From the NCBI GenBank assembly GCA_963739615.1, contig CAVUBD010000015.1, positions 1 to 64,000 on the forward strand: 64,000 nucleotides of DNA. Reading direction: 5' to 3'. Shown here in pieces: positions 1-8,303 of the stretch; position 1 is the first letter of the stretch, and the number at the start of each line of letters is the position of its first letter. The notes beneath the pieces were generated by a model, which was not told the DNA's origin, ran no database searches, and saw only the letters and a program-made list of their open reading frames with translations. The stretch comes from Palsa-504 sp963739615 (lineage in GTDB: Bacteria; Actinomycetota; Actinomycetes; Streptosporangiales; Streptosporangiaceae). The translations under genes were made by a program, and so were the position numbers.

Positions 1-226
1 TCCCCCCGGAGGAGATCACGACGACCCCGGCGATCAGGAACGACAGCCACACCGCCGCCCCCGCCACCTCGCCGGCCGCGCCCAGCAGCGCGAAGATCCC
101 CGCCCCCACCATCGCCCCGACACCGATGAACGCCGCCTGGCGCACCGACAGGTACTTTTTCTCCTGCGTCCCCGGCGGGGGCACTGGTGCGGGGTCGCCG
201 TCGTCCCGGCGCGATTCCTGTGTCAT
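1..226 (-). CDS. APC-family amino acid permease, N-terminal part (runs off the window)
   Basis: The first 75 residues are visible. A polar leader ending KKYLSVRQAAFIGVG leads into the glycine-rich first membrane helix (GAMVGAGIFALLGAAGEVAG) typical of amino acid-polyamine-organocation transporters, where this G-rich helix binds the substrate carboxylate. The ATG at 224-226 lies 13 bp past the carbamate kinase stop and is preceded by GGCAGGATC, so it is probably the last gene of the same leftward operon. The substrate cannot be told from this fragment; next to carbamate kinase an amino acid linked to the arginine deiminase route is plausible (inference). Confidence 0.85.
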   Translation of the reverse strand, partial: MTQESRRDDGDPAPVPPPGTQEKKYLSVRQAAFIGVGAMVGAGIFALLGAAGEVAGAAVWLSFLIAGVVVISSGG

Positions 227-239
227 GATCCTGCCGTTC

Positions 240-1181
240 TCATGATCCTGCCAGTCCGTCAGGCGCCCGCTGCGGGACGACGCTGGTGCCGGCCTGACCG
301 GCCACGATGCCGGTGATGTCGGCCAGCGAGCCGATGGCGGCTCGCTGGCCGGTCTTGGCCGCGAAGCGGGAGGCGGCCTCGACCTTGGGGCCCATGGACC
401 CGGCCGCGAACTGGTAGCCGGCCAGTTCCTCCGGCGTCACTCGGTCTAGGCGCCGCTGCCGCGGCGTGCCCCAGTCGAGGTAAACGCCGTCCACATCGGT
501 GGCCATGAGGAACAGGTCCGCGTTCACATCCTCGGCCAGCAGCTCGCTGGCCAGGTCCTTGTCGATGACCGCCTCGACGCCCACCAGCTCGCCAGGCCCC
601 GACGAGGGGTACATCGTGGGGATGCCGCCGCCGCCCGCGCAGATGACCACGGCTCCCCGCTCCAGCAGCCAGGCAATCGGCGTGATCTCCAGGATCTGCC
701 GGGGCTGGGGGGACGGCACTACCCGCCGCCAGGCGGGGCCGTCCTGCCGGAACGCCCAGCCCTTCTCCGCGGCCAGCGCGTCGGCGGCCTCCTTGGCGTA
801 GACCGGGCCGACGAACTTCGTCGGGCGGGTGAAGGCCGGGTCATCCGGGTCCACCGTGATCATGGTGAGCAAGGTCGCCACCTGATGGTCCGGCGGCAGC
901 AGGCTCCGCAGTTCCTGCTGGATCAGGTAGCCGATCATCCCCTGGGTGCCCGCGTCCAGGACGTCCAGCGGGTACGGCTCGGCGTCATGGTAAGACTCGG
1001 CCTGCAGCGACAACAGGCCCACCTGCGGGCCGTTGCCGTGCACGACCAGGATGCTGTGCTCCGTAGCCAGCGGCGCGATCGCCTCGGCGGCGGTCCTGAT
1101 GTTCCTGCGCTGGACCTCGGTGGTCATGGGGTCGCCCCGGCGCAACAGCGCATTGCCGCCCAGCGCGATCACGATCCGCAT
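240..1181 (-). CDS. arcC: Carbamate kinase
   Basis: The 313-residue protein is full length for carbamate kinase, which makes ATP and carbamate from carbamoyl phosphate and ADP, the last step of arginine deiminase fermentation. Visible family motifs are the N-terminal RIVIALGGNALLRRG, VVHGNGPQVGLL near residue 50, the ICAGGGGIPT loop near 180, and DKDLASELLAEDVNADLFLMATDVDGVY near 205-235, which holds the nucleotide-binding Lys/Asp residues of the amino acid kinase fold. The start at 1181 has GGAGAAGG about 7 nt upstream. The upstream chimeric ORF ends at 1183, and a TCACCC-N6-GGGTGA palindrome lies about 120 bp upstream, inside that ORF's tail. No arcA or arcB is in the window, so the source of carbamoyl phosphate is unknown. 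Confidence 0.95.
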   Translation of the reverse strand: MRIVIALGGNALLRRGDPMTTEVQRRNIRTAAEAIAPLATEHSILVVHGNGPQVGLLSLQAESYHDAEPYPLDVLDAGTQGMIGYLIQQELRSLLPPDHQVATLLTMITVDPDDPAFTRPTKFVGPVYAKEAADALAAEKGWAFRQDGPAWRRVVPSPQPRQILEITPIAWLLERGAVVICAGGGGIPTMYPSSGPGELVGVEAVIDKDLASELLAEDVNADLFLMATDVDGVYLDWGTPRQRRLDRVTPEELAGYQFAAGSMGPKVEAASRFAAKTGQRAAIGSLADITGIVAGQAGTSVVPQRAPDGLAGS

Positions 1182-1182
1182 C

Positions 1183-2073
1183 TCAGACCTTCTCCGTCAT
1201 CGCTCGGTCCTGGGCGGCCGGCAGTGACGCGTGACCGCCGTCTAGCCCGGCCCGGTTCGAGCCGGTGCCCAAATCCTGTGCGAGCGGTTCGGGAGTATCG
1301 TCACCCTTCCCAGGGTGATTGTGGGTATTTGCCGCGCCGCTGCGCCGCACCGCCTTGCGGATCTCGGTGACCACGACGATGGACAAGGACACGGCCAGGC
1401 AGATCAGCCACTGACGGACGTCGAGGGGCGTGGTCTTGAGGAAGGCTTCGAGCGGTCCGAAGACGGCAGGAGCGGTCATCCAGGGCGTGAAGTTGGCGCT
1501 GGAGATGTAGAACAGGCCGACGGTCGACATGAACGCCAGCGCCGCGAACTTCACGACCGTGGTCACCAGCTGCACCGACCCCATGTTCTTGACCCCGGAC
1601 AGGTTGATCACCGCCGGGATCCACAGGCCGACCAGCACCAGCAGTATCGAGAACAGCTTGTTGTGGCCCTTGTTGATGAAATACTCCACGTACAGGACCC
1701 AGCCGACCGCGATGGCGGCGTTGCCGGCCCAGGCGGTGATCCAGTACGACCAGGCGTTCGTGAACCCGAGCTGGTTGCCGAAGGCGACCCGCGCGTACGC
1801 GTACGGCCCGCCGTCGGCCGGCAGCCGCCGCGACAGGGCGGCGAACAGCAGCGCCAGCGCCAGCGCGCCCACGGTCGTCAGCGCCATCGACACCAGGGTG
1901 ATCGGGCCGTACGCCGCCAGGGAGGTCGGCAGGTTAAAGATGCCGACCCCGATGATGCTGCCCACGATCAGCGCCATCGCCGCGGTCAGGCCGAACTGAT
2001 GCGCCCCTTCCCCGCCCGACGGCTCGCGGGCAGGACCGAGGTCGCCTTTGGGGAGATCAACCTTATCCGCCAT
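1183..2073 (-). pseudogene. Truncated APC permease fused to the C-terminal tail of a P-type ATPase
   Basis: Residues 1 to about 205 are an APC antiporter of the arginine/ornithine (ArcD-like) kind, with the glycine-rich helix MALIVGSIIGVGIFNLPTS and further helices; such proteins are usually about 470 residues. After FTPWMTAPAV the sequence becomes the last segment of a type II cation P-ATPase (TTPLDVRQWLICLAVSL, then TEIRKAVRR). The final 50 or so residues are polar, unlike any family, and overlay the promoter region of carbamate kinase. I infer a deletion that joined two genes in frame. Loss of more than half the permease makes transport unlikely. The 5' end keeps its own upstream palindrome at 2176-2193. 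Confidence 0.75.
1301..1318. promoter_or_regulatory. Palindromic operator copy 1 (TCACCC-N6-GGGTGA)
   Basis: TCACCCTTCCCAGGGTGA is a perfect 6-bp inverted repeat about an N6 spacer. It lies about 120 bp upstream of the carbamate kinase start. Three more copies follow in the next 1.7 kb, two at similar distances before leftward genes. Confidence 0.65.
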
Positions 2074-2175
2074 AACTCACCCCTAGCCGATCGGCAGTAA
2101 CGTGTGACCGTGGTCTGCGATCCCCGCCTGTCCGGGATCGCTTCCAGATCCTGTTCGGGCCGTCACCGGTTGGCG

Positions 2176-2193
2176 TCACCCTTCCGAGGGTGA
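2176..2193. promoter_or_regulatory. Palindromic operator copy 2
   Basis: TCACCCTTCCGAGGGTGA lies about 103 bp upstream of the truncated permease start at 2073. The flank CCAGATCCTGTTCGGGC is shared in part with copies 1 and 3 (ATCCTGTGCGAGC; CCAGATTGCGTTCGAGC), so the conserved unit is longer than the palindrome. A regulator plus promoter element is the simplest reading (inference). Confidence 0.65.
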
Positions 2194-2261
2194 ATCCCGC
2201 CCATGTCTATCGGCTCGGCTGTCACGGTGGCGCTGCTCGTCGCAGTGGGGATCGGGTCTGG

Positions 2262-2648
2262 CTACCCGGCTTCGGCTTCGCCTCCGTACACGGCAAGCGC
2301 GTAGATCACCAGGGCACCGAGGCCAACGTAGGTCAGCGACCAGATCGGGTAGTAGGGCATCCACCAGATGGCGCTGATGCATCCAATCGCGCCGGCCGTG
2401 ATCCCGACCCACCGGCCCACCTGCGATCTGTTGAGCACTAGCAGTGCGCAGCCGATGAGCACGGCAGCCACGACGAGATAGACCCAGCCGTAGGTTTTGA
2501 GGCTGTGCCCGAAGATCGCGCCCTCGAGATTCTCTGGAAGCACCCCGTGATAACGGAAGGCCCAGATCGCGTCAAAGATCCGCATAATGCCCGCTACGCC
2601 CAGCACGATGGCCGCGAACACTAGCCATCCTTCACCGCGCCTATCCAT
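2262..2648 (-). CDS. DUF7144-type four-helix membrane protein
   Basis: The 128-residue protein begins MDRRGEGWLVFAAIVLGVAG and has four hydrophobic helices (about residues 8-25, 54-72, 78-95, 100-118) with a tryptophan-rich segment WWMPYYPIW between the last two. This pattern fits the small actinobacterial DUF7144 membrane family of unknown function. I chose the ATG at 2648 because GAGGAAGG sits just upstream; a longer frame to 2816 has a non-membrane, promoter-like leader containing operator copy 3. The gene is alone, about 190 bp upstream of the permease remnant, and shares its operator type. Confidence 0.8.
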   Translation of the reverse strand: MDRRGEGWLVFAAIVLGVAGIMRIFDAIWAFRYHGVLPENLEGAIFGHSLKTYGWVYLVVAAVLIGCALLVLNRSQVGRWVGITAGAIGCISAIWWMPYYPIWSLTYVGLGALVIYALAVYGGEAEAG

Positions 2649-2791
2649 TGTGTTCCCTTCCTCAGGATGCCGATATTCACGTTTTAGCGGCCTCGGCGCC
2701 CACAGTGACCCAGGGGAGGCGCGACATCGCATGCCCTCCCATTCCCGGCCGATACGGTTTCCAGATTGCGTTCGAGCGCCTCGGTTTACCA

Positions 2792-2809
2792 TCACCCGTC
2801 CAGGGGTGA
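2792..2809. promoter_or_regulatory. Palindromic operator copy 3
   Basis: TCACCCGTCCAGGGGTGA lies about 144 bp upstream of the DUF7144 start and shares flanking bases with copies 1 and 2. One more base pair on each side (A...T) extends the symmetry. Confidence 0.65.
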
Positions 2810-2987
2810 TCCCCACCTTTCCCGGCGGGTTGGGCGGTCACGGCAGCGTCTCCCGCTGCGCGGGCCTCACCGCCAAGTAGGTCCCTGGCCGCGGCGTGCC
2901 TGTTCTGCGAAGAGCGGGGCCGGTTGCGGGGCACGGTGCCTTACGGGAATGGACAAAGGTCCTCATCGGTGAGGCAATTGTCCTGGG

Positions 2988-3005
2988 TCACCCTCCAAGG
3001 GGTGA
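2988..3005. promoter_or_regulatory. Palindromic operator copy 4, orphaned
   Basis: TCACCCTCCAAGGGGTGA ends 27 bp from the left end of the IS66 element. No gene start follows it at the usual 100-145 bp in either direction. It may once have controlled a gene removed by the IS-linked rearrangement (inference). The stretch 2830-3032 around it holds no coding region that I can support. Confidence 0.5.
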
Positions 3006-3032
3006 TGGCGCAGACCCATCCGCCAGGCATAC

Positions 3033-4728
3033 GTGTCCATTCAGGGATGGGACATGAGCTGTGGTTTCAGGCTGCTGAAGCCGGAAGCCATGGGTCGCCT
3101 GCGAGGGCTCGGGTGACGGCGTCGAGCGCGGTGAGTCCGTGGTTCGCGGCCGAGTCGAGGTAGCTGCGAATGCGGCACCACCGGGCGAGGGTGCGCGGGG
3201 TGTGCCAGTACCCGGAGACGGCCTGGTGCCGTTTGGCGGCCTTGACCGCCTGCTCGGAGCAGTTATTCGTCCACTCGACGGAGAACTCGCGGGTGAACAG
3301 CCAGACCTGCTCCTTGTAGTCGCGCAGCCAGCAGCCGAGGGTGTAGCCGGGGTGGTTGCCGTCGTGCCAGTCCCGGTGCCGGTTGTGCGTGATCCCGAAG
3401 GCGGCCGCCTCGTCGTAGCGCTGGCGCAGCTTCGCCAGAAGCTCCGCGTCCAGCGCGGGATCGCCCCTGGCCAGGGCTTCCCCGACGGCCTGGTGCGCCT
3501 CGCGGAGGATGCCGATGACGTCGGCGGCCCACGACTGCAGGCCGCCGGGTCCTAGCTTGGTGACGGCGCGGCAGCGGCGGATGACGTGCTGGCAGCACTG
3601 CTGCACCCCGGCGAGTTGCGGCAGGAGATCCTGGTAGGCGCCGTAGCCGTCGCTGATGAGGAACCCGGTGAAGAACGCCAGGATCGCGGTGATCGCGGCG
3701 TGCTGCCGCGAGCCGAGCGCCCGCAGCCAGGTCAGCCCGCGGTGCGGGGTGCGCACGACCAGCACGTGCGGCGCGCCGGCGTCCTCTTCCGCGAGCCCGG
3801 CGTGCGGGTCCAGGAGATTGACCGGGGTCTCATCAGCGGCCAGCGCCGGCTCGCCGGCCAGGGCAGCCTGCATCGCGTCATCGAACCCGGCGTCCTCGAG
3901 CCGGGCGGACAGCCGCTCACTGGCCAGGTCCACGAAGCCCGGCGATACCGGCACGCCAAGCAGCATGCCGATCAGGTTCGCCGTCCGCTCAGACGGCACA
4001 TTCCCGTACGAGGACAGCAGCACCGCCGCGGTGTTGATCCCCGGCCCGTAGGACACGCTGCCCGGGTGCGCCCACGGCGGCGCCTGCGCGGCATTCACCT
4101 TCCCGCAGCACGGGCAGGTCAGCAGCGGCAGCAGGTACTCGGTCACGAACCTGGCGATCTGCACGTCCCGGACCTGCGACCACCAGGTACCCGCCCGCTC
4201 CGCGCCCTCCAGCCCGGTCCCGCACCGCGAGCACTCCGCAGGCGGCGGCACCTCGGTCCGCTCATCCGGGTCCGGGTCCCGCGCCAGTCCCGCGCCGGGA
4301 TGCCCGGGCTGGCCGCCGCGCTTGCGGTCCTCGCGCCGCTCCCGCTCCGAGGACTGCCGCTCCCTCTTCCGCTCAGCCTTGCGCTGCTCCCGCGCCCCGA
4401 TCGGGTCCTTCGACGGCGGCGTCCCCGAGGTCGTGCTGTCCTGCCCGAGCTGGCGTTCCAGCTCCGCGACCCTCAGCTCCAGCCGCCGGTACCGCTCCAG
4501 CTGAGCCTCCAGCTCAGCCCGCAGCATCGCGTTCTCGGCATCCTTAGCCTCCACCACCGCCCGCAGCCGGGCGACCAGCTCACGCCGACCCCCGCTGCCG
4601 GAGGGCACGTCAGGCGCATCGGACACAAGCCCCGATCATGCTCAACCTCAACCAAAGGTTCAAGCGCCCCGCACCGCGTGTCGCGTCACGCGCTCACCCG
4701 AGTCAGCCGAGAACCCCTGAATGGACAC
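3033..4728 (-). mobile_element. IS66-family insertion sequence with 14-bp terminal inverted repeats
   Basis: The left end GTGTCCATTCAGGG (3033-3046) is repeated inverted at 4715-4728. The 1696-bp element holds one transposase gene and no tnpA/tnpB accessory genes, as in single-ORF IS66 members. The 8 bp outside each end (AGGCATAC, TTCGCCAG) do not match, so the usual 8-bp duplication is missing. The right side abuts a truncated IS3 transposase but the left side does not continue it. A deletion or recombination after insertion is likely. Confidence 0.85.
3067..4626 (-). CDS. IS66-family transposase
   Basis: The 519-residue protein has an N-terminal coiled coil (about 12-65: AKDAENAMLRAELEAQLERY), a basic linker, a zinc-ribbon-like segment (CSRCGTGL and CPCCGKV, about 135-175) and the DDE catalytic core: LAADETPVNLL (first Asp), LISDGYGAY (second Asp) and the acidic residue in NNCSEQAVKAAKRHQ. 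This layout is diagnostic of IS66 TnpC. The frame is intact from start to stop and lies wholly within the inverted repeats, so it may be active. Confidence 0.93.
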   Translation of the reverse strand: MSDAPDVPSGSGGRRELVARLRAVVEAKDAENAMLRAELEAQLERYRRLELRVAELERQLGQDSTTSGTPPSKDPIGAREQRKAERKRERQSSERERREDRKRGGQPGHPGAGLARDPDPDERTEVPPPAECSRCGTGLEGAERAGTWWSQVRDVQIARFVTEYLLPLLTCPCCGKVNAAQAPPWAHPGSVSYGPGINTAAVLLSSYGNVPSERTANLIGMLLGVPVSPGFVDLASERLSARLEDAGFDDAMQAALAGEPALAADETPVNLLDPHAGLAEEDAGAPHVLVVRTPHRGLTWLRALGSRQHAAITAILAFFTGFLISDGYGAYQDLLPQLAGVQQCCQHVIRRCRAVTKLGPGGLQSWAADVIGILREAHQAVGEALARGDPALDAELLAKLRQRYDEAAAFGITHNRHRDWHDGNHPGYTLGCWLRDYKEQVWLFTREFSVEWTNNCSEQAVKAAKRHQAVSGYWHTPRTLARWCRIRSYLDSAANHGLTALDAVTRALAGDPWLPASAA

Positions 4729-5255
4729 TTCGCCAGGTCGCCGCTCTCGCCGTAATGGACTTCCCAGCAGATGGCCTTGCGGGAGAAGATGTCCAGCATC
4801 ACGTACAGGTCGAAATAGGTGCCGCGCCAGGGTCCTTTCAGCTTGGTGATGTCCCAGGTCCAGACCTGGTCCGGGCCGTCGGCGACCAGCTCGGGGCGGA
4901 CCCGGGGCGGATGGGCGGCCTGGGCGCGGCGCTCGCGGACCTGGTCCGCGAGCGTCATCACCCGGTACATGGTGCGGATGGAGGCCAGGTAGATGCCGTC
5001 GTCGAGCAAGATGGCATACACCTGGGCCGGGGACTTGTCCGCGAACCGCTCGCTGTCCAGCAGGGCGAGCAGCGCGGCCTGCTCGGCCGCCGTCAGCGCC
5101 GCGGGGTGCGGTGCCCGCGGCCCGGGCGGTGCTTTGCCCGCGGCCGGGACGGGATTACGCTGGCGGTGCAGCGTCGCCCGTGATTTCCCGAGCAATTCGC
5201 ATGCCCTTTTCACCGAAGTCAGCGGTTCGAGCTCGGTGACGGCCATGTCGATCAC
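4729..5255 (-). pseudogene. IS3-family transposase OrfB, C-terminus cut off
   Basis: The N-terminal half of an IS3-type OrfB is present: a helix-turn-helix-like start (SVKRACELLGKSRATLHR), an HTH_21-type middle (KSPAQVYAILLDDGIYLASIRTMYRV) and the first strands of the rve integrase core with the first catalytic Asp (VWTWDITKLKGPW). Homology stops after KAICWEVH; the remaining codons (stop at 4686) run into the IS66 right end. The other two catalytic residues are gone. Its start overlaps the OrfA stop by 4 nt, as normal for IS3. Confidence 0.85.
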
Positions 5256-5698
5256 CTGTGCCGCTTCGTGTCTGAGTCCGCGCTCCCGGAGAGCAGTTCC
5301 AAGAGCGCGTGCGCTTTTCCCACCACTTCAAGCGCTGCCTTAGTCCGTGCCAGTTCCGCAGTGAGTTTCTCGTTCTCCCGCCGCAGCCGCTCGTTCTCCA
5401 CCGCCTCGGTGCTGCGTCCCGGCCGCCCGGCCGGCTTATCCGTCAGGCCATTCTCCGTGCCGGCCTCGCGTGCTTTCCGCCAGCCGTCGATATGAGAGGA
5501 GTAAAGCCCTTCCCGGCGCAGCAGCGCGCCGCGCTCGCGCCCGGATTCCAGTTCGTCGTACTCGCGCAGGATCCGCGCCTTGTACGCCGCGGTGAAGGCC
5601 CGCCGCTTCGGCTGGCCGGCCCGCGGCCCCTTCCCGGAGGCCACGGCACCATCATGCCCCGCAGCGGCCGACGCCATGTCGGTCATCGTCATAGTCAC
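5252..5698 (-). CDS. IS3-family transposase OrfA
   Basis: The 148-residue protein has a helix-turn-helix DNA-binding region (RRAFTAAYKARILREYDEL to EGLYSSHIDGWRKAR, about 32-80) and a C-terminal leucine-zipper-like coiled coil (NERLRRENEKLTAELARTK, about 105-125). This is the standard OrfA plan: it binds the element ends and is joined to OrfB by frameshifting. OrfB is truncated, so the element cannot move by itself. The right IS3 end should lie near 5700-5760, before the integrase remnant. Confidence 0.85.
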   Translation of the reverse strand: MTMTMTDMASAAAGHDGAVASGKGPRAGQPKRRAFTAAYKARILREYDELESGRERGALLRREGLYSSHIDGWRKAREAGTENGLTDKPAGRPGRSTEAVENERLRRENEKLTAELARTKAALEVVGKAHALLELLSGSADSDTKRHR

Positions 5699-5776
5699 GT
5701 CTAGGTGGTTCCTGTCTCGCCCTGCTCAGTAAGAGGTTTGCTTCACTCCTGTGTCTCAAGCGAGTTTGACAGAGAG

Positions 5777-6060
5777 GGGATCACGCGGTGCTGTGCCTGC
5801 GGTCGCGGCTGGGGCTGTGCGCCGGGGAGGTCGCCGCGTTGCGGCTGGAGGACGTGGACTGGCATCGCGGTGAGCTGGTGGTGCGGGGCCAAGGGCCGGC
5901 GAGGCCGAGCGGCTGCCGCTGCCGACTGACGTCGGGGCTGCTCTGGCCGCGTATCTGTGCTCCGGCCGGCCCTCCAGCCACCGGACCAGGCCGTTATGTC
6001 CTCTTGACACCAGCAGCCCATGAGAGTGCTGTACGAGGCTCGGTCTAGGCTGCCGACGTG
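5777..6060 (+). pseudogene. Tyrosine recombinase (phage/XerC-type integrase) fragment
   Basis: A plus-strand reading gives RLGLCAGEVAALRLEDVDWH then RGELVVRGQG, the segment around the first catalytic Arg of tyrosine recombinases (usually LRxGEIxAL; here the Arg position reads Cys). After that a +/-1 shift is needed to continue as RLPLPTDVGAALAAYL. The N-terminal domain and the C-terminal HxxR and Tyr are missing. It is a dead remnant next to the IS3 end and a sign of an earlier integrated element. Confidence 0.65.
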
Positions 6061-6144
6061 CCGCTCCCAATCCTGGGGCGCTGAACGGCAACCGGTCAGT
6101 CAGGACTTTGCCCTGCGGCACGCCGTAGCGTCACTGTTATCGGC

Positions 6145-6846
6145 TCAAGCCGATGGAACCACCGCATGCGGGTCAACCGGCGCATCTGTTGACCCGTCGG
6201 TCGCAGCCGGTCCGCGTCCATCCGGTTGCGTCCGCTGCCTGGCCGCGAGGAGGTGGCCACCGAAGAACGCCAGCCATAGGATCATCGGGAAGACGACCCA
6301 CCGTTCGACGCCGCCGAGACCGATCGACTTCGCAACGGGGCTATTCGAACCCAGGAACCCCACGAAGAGCGCGACCAGCGACAGCAGGCCCACCGACAGT
6401 GACATGAACCGGAACGGTGCTGAGGTCACCTTGAAGACCGCGATCGCAGTCAGCGCCGAGAAGACGAAGGCGATCATGGCGACAATAGGATGCGGGCTCG
6501 TGTTGCCCGGGAAGATGCCAACGCCGAGCGTGCCAGCACCGAAGAGCGTGGACACTACGGTCAGCACCCGGTGCTCGTAGAGCCGCCACAAGGCGAACGC
6601 TCCCGCCAGCAGCAGCATCCCGGCGATGAGCATCGTCATATCGAAGATCATCGCGGAGGGCTGCGTTACCAGTCCTTGCGGCGGTCTGGTGCCGCCGAGG
6701 TCACTGATCTCCTGCCGTGTCGTGTAATGCCGAAAGACCGGATACTTCGTTTCGGCTGTAATGATCCCCATCAGCAGGACGAATCCTGCAGAGGAGTAGA
6801 GAACGCCCGCGACTGATGGCAGTCGCTGCCGTATCGGGCTTGTCAT
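6145..6846 (-). CDS. DUF998-family membrane protein
   Basis: The 233-residue protein has six hydrophobic helices (about residues 10-30, 65-87, 95-113, 120-140, 147-168, 186-205). The segments HYTTRQEISDLGGTRP and FGAGTLGVGIFPGN match the DUF998 pattern, where a conserved loop precedes helix 2 and an FP/NxxxxH motif lies mid-protein (GNTSPHPIVAMIAF). The function of DUF998 is not established. I chose the ATG at 6846 (GGAAGGAC upstream) over a longer frame to 6879. A second, damaged DUF998 gene lies at 25222. Confidence 0.85.
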   Translation of the reverse strand: MTSPIRQRLPSVAGVLYSSAGFVLLMGIITAETKYPVFRHYTTRQEISDLGGTRPPQGLVTQPSAMIFDMTMLIAGMLLLAGAFALWRLYEHRVLTVVSTLFGAGTLGVGIFPGNTSPHPIVAMIAFVFSALTAIAVFKVTSAPFRFMSLSVGLLSLVALFVGFLGSNSPVAKSIGLGGVERWVVFPMILWLAFFGGHLLAARQRTQPDGRGPAATDGSTDAPVDPHAVVPSA

Positions 6847-7223
6847 TGGACCCACTGTCCTTCCGGAACTCCAGAACATCGCTCAGATACATCCGAGCGT
6901 GAATCTCCGGAACGGAAGCAATCAGAGGCAAAGGCCGGCCCACCTATGGGACGTTCGCCTCTGGTTGCAGTCAGCGCCGTGCGTCACGCAAGCTTCATGG
7001 GAAAGACGTTCGTCCCTACCTCTGCTTTCCCGTGCGGCGGTAGGCACGAAGTGAGGATCGGGAGTGATTTCCATGAGCCAGAACTGGCGGGTCGGGTTCG
7101 ACCCGGCGTTTGGCACATCGATCGGCTGGGCACTGGCACGCCCCCGTCTCAGACGGCTTGCCGAGGAGTCATCTGGTCACCTTGACGAGGGAGAAAAGCT
7201 GGTGACCCCGGTGGCGATTTGCA
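6847..7223. other. Intergenic, no supported gene
   Basis: Short open frames exist on both strands (for example 7064-7273 plus), but none has family-like sequence or a convincing ribosome binding site. It ends at the left inverted repeat of the IS5-type element. Confidence 0.5.
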
Positions 7224-8251
7224 CCCAGGAGGGTTATTCATTCGTCCTATTACCGGATGTTTTCCGACGGTAACTCGGGCGGCTGGATCGGAGAAATGTT
7301 ATCCACATTTCCACAGCCCAAGATGAACATTTACTGAGAATGGCCGCAAGGTCTGGACATGGCAACGGTTCCTCTATTTAGATCCAAGGTTGACAAGACC
7401 GGATCGGATCAGAAAGAGGAACCGTTGGAGTACTATGATCTCACAGGCCTAACCTGGGGGCAACTGACCAGGCTGAGCATCATGGTGACCGCAGAAATCA
7501 GCTCCATCACCAAACCTGACGCGAAGAAGCCGCCAGCGGTAGACCTTTTCCACTCGGTCATCCTAGTAGTCGCGCTGATGCGGCGTAATATCGTCCAGGC
7601 GGCTGCGGCGAATGTTTTCAAGTGCAGCCAGCCGACCGTGAGCAGGAGATGGGATCTCCTGCGGCCAGTTATCGGCAGGGCGCTCGCCTCATTCGTCCCT
7701 GACCCGGCACAGGTGCTGGGGCGCCGAGGAACAGCCCTGGTAGACGGCACCGTCTGCCCGGTATGGGACTGGAACGCTATCCCGGACCTGTTTTCCGGTA
7801 AAGTGAAGTTCGCGGGCATGAACGTGCAGATCGCAGCCAATCTGAATGGCGATGTGGCCGCGATCGGTCCGGTTCCGATACACGGCGCCAGGCACGACGC
7901 TTATGCATTCGAGGCGTCCGGCCTGAAGTCAGCACTGGAAAATTCCATTGGCCCGGACGGCACCGCTGCTGACCTGGGGTATATAGGGGTCGACGGCATC
8001 GCGATCGCGCCGTTCAAGCGGGCTAGCGGCACGGAGCTGAAAGACTGGCAGCGCGAATTCAATGCGAATTTCAGTAAGATCCGCTCCGCTGTCGAGCACG
8101 CCGTCGCGAAGGTGAAGTGCTGGCGAATGCTTAGCGAGGAAGGCGGCCGGTATCGATGCCCGATTGATAAGTATGAGAGCATGCTGACAGCAGTGACGGG
8201 GCTCTATTTCTTCGCCCTATACAGTAATGATGAATGAATAATCCTCCAGGG
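7224..8251 (+). mobile_element. IS5-type insertion sequence, apparently complete
   Basis: The left end CCCAGGAGGGTTATTCATTC (7224-7243) is matched inverted at 8232-8251 with two mismatches. The roughly 1-kb element holds one intact transposase whose stop codon lies within the right repeat. GC content is visibly lower than in neighbouring genes, which suggests recent arrival. No target duplication is obvious. Bases 7244-7358 are the leader of the element. Confidence 0.75.
7359..8237 (+). CDS. IS5-family DDE transposase (DDE_4 type)
   Basis: The 292-residue protein has an N-terminal helix-turn-helix region (FHSVILVVALMRRNIVQ to FKCSQPTVSRRWDLL, about 65-105) and a DDE_Tnp_4-like catalytic domain: GTALVDGTVCPVWDW (first Asp near 128), ADLGYIGVDGI (second Asp near 207) and FSKIRSAVEHAVAKVKCWRM with the catalytic Glu near 247. 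All three acidic residues are present and the length is normal, so it may be functional. The ATG at 7359 follows GGCCGCAAGG. Confidence 0.9.
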   Translation: MATVPLFRSKVDKTGSDQKEEPLEYYDLTGLTWGQLTRLSIMVTAEISSITKPDAKKPPAVDLFHSVILVVALMRRNIVQAAAANVFKCSQPTVSRRWDLLRPVIGRALASFVPDPAQVLGRRGTALVDGTVCPVWDWNAIPDLFSGKVKFAGMNVQIAANLNGDVAAIGPVPIHGARHDAYAFEASGLKSALENSIGPDGTAADLGYIGVDGIAIAPFKRASGTELKDWQREFNANFSKIRSAVEHAVAKVKCWRMLSEEGGRYRCPIDKYESMLTAVTGLYFFALYSNDE

Positions 8252-8259
8252 CGGCCGGG

Positions 8260-8279
8260 CAGCCCTGTTTTCGGGGCTG
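8260..8279 (+). terminator. GC-rich hairpin after the IS5 transposase
   Basis: CAGCCC(TGTTTTCG)GGGCTG forms a 6-bp stem with an 8-nt loop just outside the IS right end. It could end transcription leaving the element. No U-run follows. Confidence 0.45.
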
Positions 8280-8303
8280 GGCGTCCTTACTCTCACATTG
8301 GCC

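Noticed and set aside
1301..3005. CRP/FNR binding sites for the 18-bp palindromes
   Set aside because: The half-site order is TCACCC...GGGTGA, opposite to TGTGA...TCACA or TTGAT...ATCAA.
3025..4736. 8-bp target duplication for the IS66 element
   Set aside because: The flanks AGGCATAC and TTCGCCAG do not match; shared CGCCAGG lies at different offsets.
3586..4755. Plus-strand 389-residue frame
   Set aside because: Antisense shadow of the IS66 transposase.
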